From Mycteria americana (Eukaryota > Chordata > Aves > Ciconiiformes > Ciconiidae): a DNA stretch of 64,000 bases. Both the position numbers and the translations under genes were made by a program. Shown one piece after another: positions 61,901 to 64,000 of this stretch; the stretch's first letter is position 1, and each line of letters opens with the position of its first letter. The stretch spans positions 140,891,077 through 140,955,076 of the forward strand of contig NC_134365.1 in NCBI RefSeq assembly GCF_035582795.1. Reading direction: 5' to 3'. The notes beneath the pieces are model-generated. The model ran no database searches and was not told the origin of the DNA. It saw nothing but the letters and a program-made list of their open reading frames with translations.

Positions 61901-64000
61901 AATCAAATTATCTTTTATGAGGGAGGAGAGATATTTTGGGAGTATAAGCCAACTTTTCTACTATCACTGGGTCTCATCTCCCGAATTCCTCAAGATAGTT
62001 CATTCAGAAATCCCAACACTGCATCTCCTTGCAAAGACACCATGTACAGAGAACATATTTTTATTTTTAGAAACTTCTTTACTACATATGGCAACTATTC
62101 TGTTTGTATCTAGAGCTGTATGATCTTCTGGCTAGATTCACAAGAGTGACTAAAATGCAACACACTGCCCTTCAGTTTGTGGGGCTTTTTTCCTGCTTTC
62201 CTTTAAGGCAAAAGACATACTTTTCTCCTACAGTGTATTTTAAAAGTCTCCCATTAAAACTTGGAAATAAGACGGTTTGCCTCTTATACTTACTTGCTAT
62301 ATGTTTCCACACCCTATTTGACAAGCAAGTAGTCATAATATACTGCTTTACAGTTGTGACATAGTGTAGCATTTTAATTTTCTACTTTGTAGATTTTAAT
62401 CCATCGCAGCACATTCTGTCACCCACACTGTGCAGTAACAGTAGATATTTCACCAGCCAAGGGAGAACGAACACAAAGATATTTAGTAGAGACAAAAGCC
62501 CTACAGAAATGCCAGCAAGCTAAGGGGAAGGAATGCATGATAAATGAAGAATGCAACCACAGAGATAACTGGTAGGGGCAATGAGCTTTGTGCAGTTCCA
62601 CTCAAACGCTGAAAGCTGATTACTTCCGTACAACATACTGGGCAGAATAAAGCTACTATTTTAAAGCAACTAACATGCTTTTGCTAAATAACAGACCATT
62701 GTCAGAGCTGCTATGCCAGGACAGCAAAACTACCCTTACTGCAATTACTATTCTCTAGTTGGAAGATTAGTTACCCGGATTTTCTACACTTAATTAACAT
62801 CAAACCCCAGCTCACTTCTGATGTTCAGAAATACTGCATTCCATGAGTAAACAAATGTTCAGCATTTCCAGCTGAGAAATGCTTCTGCTACTAAAAAACA
62901 AACAAGCAAGCCCACCAAAACCCCCCAAAAAACCCGAAAACAAAAAAAACCCACCACTCTATCTTTTCCCTGCAGTAACACACAAGAAGAGAATTGTTTT
63001 GAAAAACACATAGAAAAGGTATGTCAGAAAACCAAACTAAAAACATTTAATACAATCTTCACAGCACCAGTGGCTCTGCTAGACAGAACAGTATAAAACT
63101 AAATTCTATCCTCCTTCTATCAGCAGCTGTTACGAACTCCTAAATTATCACTGGACTATTAAGTGCTAAGGGTTAAGCCTGTGACCAAACAGGACACTGA
63201 CAGGTTTTTGTTTTGCCCTTTTTTTGCCCACTTATTTAACCTTTATTAGGTAATAGTCACTGGTATTCACATGCAGTATTTTACAATGCAGACTTTCATT
63301 CCAGTTACAAATCCTGAAAATTTAGCTGTGTATCTCCAACATGCTTGCACCAATTTAATTTTTTTTTTTGAAGCCTGTATTGCATCCAAATGTGGGTAAA
63401 TTTTCCAAGAACAACAAGATGGCAAATTGCCTATAAAGCTTCCAATCCCTGCCAAGACATATGACAGCATTACAGTTTCCCCCAAAGAAAAAGTTGCCAT
63501 AATATGAAAAAAATGAGGCAAAAGTATTGAATTTTTTTTTAACCCTTGTTCTGAGAGATGTAAAAAACTGGCAAAATAGACAAAATTGAAAAGAACAGAG
63601 AAAAATTAAAGACTGTTTATATTGAGGTTTGAGAAGAAGGGGAAAAAAATGTAAAACAGTTCAATTAAACTACTGCAATTTTGTGTTTATACAAGTGTAG
63701 AACAGGGCTGACGTTTAGCTTTATCTCTGCAAACAAATATAATAAGCTTATGATAAAGTCTTATGTTTACCTAAGCTTTTATTATCTGTGAACTACTCAA
63801 TAGTAAGCAAATTAGTCTTCCTAAAGACATTTCAGCTAGGAGGCTGGTTCCAGTTCCACTTTGAAAACTTTAATCACAAGAACAAAAATAAAAAACAACA
63901 AATTTATCTTTAATTACCTTTTCTTGGCCTCTTCATATTGCCAGTTCAGTCTTACTTTGTCTACAAGTCTTGTTTTGTCATCAAACCCAAACTTTTGCAG
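26677..64000 (-). CDS. WWC3: WWC3, C-terminal 875 codons in 16 exons (5' partial)
   Basis: This is the C-terminal part of a WWC/KIBRA-family cytoplasmic scaffold. In the family the N-terminal WW domains bind PPxY partners and promote LATS kinase activity, restraining YAP in the Hippo pathway. Sixteen exons with GT-AG junctions (63918-64000 down to 26677-26743) join in frame to 875 residues plus a stop. In this numbering, residues 1-139 are coiled coil, 139-331 are Ser-rich, about 395-530 form the C2 domain, 545-596 are an acidic helix (VERELAEERVKLEYTEEE), 736-811 match the family aPKC-binding region, and the end is the PDZ ligand ADDV. The WW domains lie beyond the window. WWC3 is preferred over WWC1 and WWC2 because of the RINIPPLPADDV end and because CLCN4 follows in tandem, as in human. 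No frameshift or internal stop was seen. Confidence 0.93.
26744..28176 (-). other. WWC3 last intron, 1.4 kb
   Basis: An AT-rich intron with a 23-base poly-T run at 27952-27974 and a 12-base palindrome GTTACTAGTAAC near 27810. No transposon family or RNA gene was recognised. Confidence 0.75.
28177..28304 (-). CDS. WWC3: WWC3 penultimate exon
   Basis: This exon of 128 bases encodes TRQTKFEHHQEQAAEKML, KKASKEIYQLRGQNQKEP and IQVQTFR. The EIYQLRGQxxKEPxxVQxFR segment is conserved across the family. The acceptor is GTTTTCAG|ACC and the donor TTTTAG|GTAAGT, near perfect. Confidence 0.95.
28305..29045 (-). other. WWC3 intron, 0.74 kb
   Basis: An AT-rich intron. No feature was recognised beyond an A/C-rich patch at about 28797-28822. 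Confidence 0.7.
29046..29273 (-). CDS. WWC3: WWC3 exon, aPKC-binding region
   Basis: This exon of 228 bases (76 codons, phase 0) encodes SCRSSLAELMARTSLDLELD, LQASRTRQRQLNEEICVL and DLPHWVLRDERFRNLL. RTSLDLELDLQA is the core of the segment that binds atypical PKC in KIBRA. The donor is AGGCAG|GTATGG. The acceptor is a tandem NAGNAG (CAGCAG); the distal AG is chosen because family members read YKQSCRSS. Confidence 0.94.
29274..30328 (-). other. WWC3 intron, 1.05 kb
   Basis: It contains an AT dinucleotide-rich stretch at 29524-29569 and an A/C-rich patch at about 30163-30195. Its 3' end carries the NAGNAG acceptor. No known transposon was recognised. Confidence 0.75.
30329..30421 (-). CDS. WWC3: WWC3 exon, LYRSDSDSSTLPRK
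   Basis: This exon of 93 bases (31 codons, phase 0 at both ends) encodes LYRSDSDSSTLPRKSPFVR then NTLERRTLRYKQ. RSDSDSSTLxxKxPFVRNxLERR is a WWC-family motif. The acceptor is CTCATCAG|CTG and the donor AAGCAG|GTATAC. Confidence 0.95.
30422..31744 (-). other. WWC3 intron, 1.3 kb
   Basis: An AT-rich intron with a short G-rich patch at about 30712-30727. Nothing else was recognised. Confidence 0.7.
31745..31909 (-). CDS. WWC3: WWC3 exon, VDKETNTED to SQYVCR
   Basis: This exon of 165 bases (55 codons, both ends phase 0) encodes VDKETNTEDLFPEEV, then FVRSSTIVRSQTFSPGARSQ and YVCR. VDKETNTE and TIVRSQTFSPGxxSQYVCR are strong family signatures. The acceptor is ATTTTAG|GTG and the donor TGCAGA|GTGAGT. 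Confidence 0.95.
31910..33102 (-). other. WWC3 intron, 1.2 kb
   Basis: An intron with no recognised repeat, RNA gene or extra exon. Confidence 0.7.
33103..33262 (-). CDS. WWC3: WWC3 exon, SWQAESVDSGCSN segment
   Basis: This exon of 160 bases encodes SWQAESVDSGCSNCTQTS, PPYPEPFCGDSLAGHMFA and GKMQPPPLK, a proline- and cysteine-containing linker conserved with mammalian WWC3. The acceptor is CTTTAG|G and the donor CTAAAG|GTAATG. It ends on a codon boundary. Confidence 0.93.
33263..34015 (-). other. WWC3 intron, 0.75 kb
   Basis: It contains a 23-base poly-A run (33465-33487) and a 21-base poly-T run (33712-33732), in opposite orientation about 225 bases apart. No known repeat was recognised between them. 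Confidence 0.8.
34016..34167 (-). CDS. WWC3: WWC3 helical acidic exon
   Basis: This exon of 152 bases encodes DAVTALLARTTAQLEAVERE then LAEERVKLEYTEEEILEM and ERKEDQAEAISER. The charged heptad pattern predicts a coiled coil or long helix. The acceptor is CTTTCAG|GAT and the donor AGAAAG|GTAAAA. Confidence 0.94.
34274..34363. repeat. A/C-rich tract with a 13-base poly-C run
   Basis: A-blocks and C-blocks alternate on the plus strand, with a run of 13 C followed by further CCCCCC and CCCC blocks. On the minus, transcribed strand it is G/T-rich and could form G-quadruplexes in pre-mRNA. Confidence 0.9.
34460..34620 (-). mobile_element. CR1-type LINE fragment, minus orientation
   Basis: The plus strand reads GAAGAGACCTCTGGAGGTCA, then CATCAGGTTGCCCAGGGCCC, matching the antisense form of the CR1 3' region (GGTTGCCCAGGGCC block). 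It is diverged and truncated at both ends. The poly-C/A tract lies just beside it. Confidence 0.75.
34889..35056 (-). CDS. WWC3: WWC3 exon, end of C2 domain
   Basis: This exon of 168 bases encodes GIAQINLIDAENSGEMQL then HWYSVQIFTG, the last C2 strands, followed by a variable linker ending NITTVKT. The acceptor is TTTACAG|GGC. The donor is AAAACA|GTATGG, which lacks the usual G before GT, but the frame and the family sequence (KT then DAVT) support it. Confidence 0.93.
35057..39114 (-). other. WWC3 intron, 4.1 kb
   Basis: An AT-rich intron. The flanking exons join as EELL then GIAQINL, so nothing coding is missing. Several 60-80 codon ORFs on both strands look like chance. No known repeat family was recognised. 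Confidence 0.75.
39115..39307 (-). CDS. WWC3: WWC3 central C2-domain exon
   Basis: This exon of 193 bases encodes HVRVYLPPLESGTPTTYC, ALEFQTPLIFNEVFRIPV and LQLYICSVDHQQQEELL. FNEVFRIPVxxSxLxxKSLQLY is a hallmark of the WWC C2 domain, which binds membrane phosphoinositides in KIBRA. The acceptor is TTCCCAG|T and the donor CTGTTG|GTAAGT. It ends on a codon boundary. Confidence 0.95.
39308..41712 (-). other. WWC3 intron, 2.4 kb
   Basis: An AT-rich intron with no recognised repeat, RNA gene or extra exon. The flanking C2 exons join directly (CK, split Ile, HVRVYLPP). Confidence 0.75.
41713..41799 (-). CDS. WWC3: WWC3 C2-domain exon
   Basis: This exon of 87 bases encodes HDSGSECLLVHVLQLKNF and TSLVVKENCK, the early beta strands of the C2 domain (LLVHVLQLKN is characteristic of WWC3). 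It was found by looking for the missing C2 segment between its neighbours. The acceptor is TTTTCCAG|G and the donor CAAAAT|GTAAGC. It joins in frame at both ends. Confidence 0.93.
41800..42856 (-). other. WWC3 intron, 1.1 kb
   Basis: It contains an alternating purine-pyrimidine stretch at 42121-42154. No other repeat or RNA was recognised. Confidence 0.75.
42121..42154. repeat. TG/CG alternating dinucleotide tract
   Basis: An imperfect TG/CG microsatellite with embedded CGCGCG and TGCACG steps. Alternating purine-pyrimidine DNA of this kind can adopt left-handed (Z) form. Confidence 0.85.
42857..42931 (-). CDS. WWC3: WWC3 exon entering the C2 domain
   Basis: This exon of 75 bases encodes NEDLEEPVYGDAASSEEPQ and IHVGFL, an acidic linker followed by the first strand of the C2 domain. 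The acceptor is CATGCAG|G and the donor TTTTCT|GTGAGT. It ends after two bases of a Leu codon. Confidence 0.92.
42932..43784 (-). other. WWC3 intron, 0.85 kb, with CR1 tail
   Basis: A short intron that contains the plus-strand CR1 3' tail at about 43083-43168. Nothing else was recognised. Confidence 0.8.
43083..43168 (+). mobile_element. CR1-type LINE, 3'-end fragment
   Basis: The plus strand reads TTGGACTCGATGATCTTAAG, then AGGTCTTTTCCAACCTAAAT and AATTCTATGATTCTGTAAG. This is the characteristic 3' end of avian CR1 retroposons, with its ATTCTATGATTCT tail, in sense orientation. It is severely 5'-truncated, as usual for CR1. The TTGGACTC(T/G)ATGATCTTA segment occurs twice in tandem. It is one of the best indications that the genome is avian. 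Confidence 0.88.
43785..43905 (-). CDS. WWC3: WWC3 exon, conserved ACLSDHSLASDSGVFE motif
   Basis: This exon of 121 bases encodes AVTLRGDSGRRSERRARR, VSACLSDHSLASDSGVF and EALSKR. The block ERRARRxSACLSDxSLASDSGVFE is a strong WWC-family signature upstream of the C2 domain. The acceptor is ATGACAG|CT and the donor AAAAG|GTCAGG. Confidence 0.94.
47147..47205. repeat. A-rich and A/C-rich low-complexity tract
   Basis: A-runs interrupted by single G and CCC or CCCC blocks on the plus strand. Low-complexity intronic sequence of the same style as the tracts near 34.3 kb and 62.9 kb. Confidence 0.85.
49567..49612. repeat. G/T-rich low-complexity tract
   Basis: Alternating G and T blocks (GGGGTTTTTGGGGGG and similar) on the plus strand, the complementary style to the A/C tracts elsewhere in this gene. 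Confidence 0.8.
50061..50635 (-). CDS. WWC3: WWC3 large Ser-rich exon
   Basis: At 575 bases this is the longest WWC3 exon here. It encodes LSASTLTMSSGSSRGSL, three in-frame SSRGSLA units, FTDIYGLPQYDKSD, the family motif RRSLDTPQSLASLSSRSS and SPPSSPLDTPF, then a less conserved acidic stretch ending AVQTGG. This low-complexity part is a known phosphorylation-rich linker in KIBRA relatives. The acceptor is CCGTAG|T after a pyrimidine-rich tract; the donor is GGTGGAG|GTGAGT. Its 5' phase completes a Ser codon. Confidence 0.95.
50541..50606 (-). repeat. Three tandem 21-bp units encoding SSRGSLA-type heptapeptides
   Basis: Within the Ser-rich exon, three near-identical 21-base units encode SSRGSLA, SSRGSLA and SSRGSLS in a row. 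Codons differ between units (AGC AGG, AGT CGA, AGC AGA), so the array is old rather than a fresh slippage product. Boundaries are approximate to a codon. Confidence 0.8.
50636..51760 (-). other. WWC3 intron, 1.1 kb
   Basis: An intron between the coiled-coil end and the Ser-rich exon. Short ORFs on both strands look like chance. No repeat or RNA gene was recognised. Confidence 0.75.
51761..51850 (-). CDS. WWC3: WWC3 coiled-coil exon, short
   Basis: This exon of 90 bases encodes ILLQEKRNCLLMQLEEATRL then TSYLHSQLK, the conserved WWC segment ending the coiled coil. The acceptor is AATTATAG|G and the donor AAAAAG|GTGAGT, a near-perfect consensus. It joins in frame through a split Arg at its start and a split Ser (AG|T) at its end. 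Confidence 0.93.
51851..55050 (-). other. WWC3 intron, 3.2 kb
   Basis: This AT-rich intron has a 27-base poly-A run at 52930-52956, an A/C-rich tract at about 53527-53575, and a locally GC-richer stretch at about 53110-53270 with no recognisable content. No coding sequence or known repeat family was seen. Confidence 0.75.
52930..52956. repeat. Poly-A run, 27 bases
   Basis: A homopolymer of A on the plus strand. The flanking sequence does not resemble a recognisable retroposed copy and I could not see a target-site duplication. Confidence 0.95.
55051..55293 (-). CDS. WWC3: WWC3 coiled-coil exon
   Basis: This exon of 243 bases encodes VSNIQQQLALLDNESWPG through DRDRLQLIKEKEALLQEL to SAHGATER. 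The Lys, Glu, Leu and Arg-rich heptad-like pattern (EEEKRRLEDEIQRA) indicates coiled coil, used for dimerisation in the family. The acceptor is CTAAAG|A and the donor GAAAG|GTTTGG; both flanking Arg codons are split after AG. The GTTTGG donor is weaker than its neighbours. Confidence 0.93.
55294..63917 (-). other. WWC3 intron, 8.6 kb
   Basis: This is the largest intron in the window. The flanking exons join directly in frame (EEAKKR then VSNIQQQ), so no coding exon is missing. It is AT-rich. I saw a 16-base G run at 61563-61578, an A/C-rich tract at about 62894-62955 and G/T-rich sequence at about 55440-55495. No repeat family, RNA gene or conserved ORF was recognised. Confidence 0.8.
61563..61578. 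repeat. Poly-G run, 16 bases
   Basis: Sixteen consecutive G are followed by a purine-only stretch of GAGAAGAG type. It is a homopolymer in an intron and likely length-variable. Confidence 0.95.
63918..64000 (-). CDS. WWC3: WWC3 coiled-coil exon, cut by window edge
   Basis: At least 83 bases of this exon are in the window; its 5' end lies beyond position 64000. It reads LQKFGFDDKTRLVDKV then RLNWQYEEAKKR, matching the family coiled-coil motif KVRLxxxYEEAKxR. The donor is AAAAG|GTAATT, at 63917/63918, and leaves two bases (AG) of a split Arg codon. Confidence 0.9.

Overview
The window is vertebrate nuclear DNA, most likely from a bird. Short exons with GT-AG junctions are separated by long introns. 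The recognisable interspersed repeats are short CR1-type LINE fragments, including one 3' tail of the ATTCTATGATTCT type. No Alu, L1 or B1-type repeats were seen. I read two protein-coding genes, both on the minus strand and in head-to-tail order. This matches the WWC3-CLCN4 order known from human Xp22.2 and, from general knowledge, bird chromosome 1. The species cannot be fixed by eye.

Right to left, in transcription direction, positions 64000 to about 24180 hold the last 16 exons of WWC3, a WW and C2 domain protein of the KIBRA family that acts in Hippo signalling. Every junction was read by hand and all 16 exons join in frame to 875 codons plus a stop. The N-terminal WW domains lie beyond position 64000. 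The stop codon is at 26677-26679. The 3' UTR probably runs to about 24180, with an early AATAAA at 26555-26560 and a distal one at 24200-24205, and it contains a CR1 fragment.

Positions 24180 to about 8290 hold no recognised protein. This is the WWC3-CLCN4 intergenic region plus the 5' non-coding part of CLCN4. It has two CpG-dense patches (16380-16671 and 18845-19083). The first ends in a good minus-strand splice donor and is my best candidate for the CLCN4 promoter and first exon. Two other exon-like signals lie further upstream (20630-20695 and 23357-23416). There is also a diverged direct repeat near 9.6-9.9 kb and a possible old LINE fragment near 12.9 kb.

Positions 8288 to 1621 hold the first three coding exons of CLCN4, the ClC-4 endosomal 2Cl-/H+ exchanger. 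They join in frame to residues 1-144 of a protein that is about 760 residues long in other vertebrates. The remaining exons lie below position 1.

The two genes are not known to share a pathway. Their link is conserved tandem synteny, so interest centres on the intergenic region and on transcript-processing signals. I found no clear case of a wholly new biological system. The best leads are the unexplained exon-like elements between the genes, the two CpG islands, a NAGNAG acceptor in WWC3 and possible alternative polyadenylation of WWC3.
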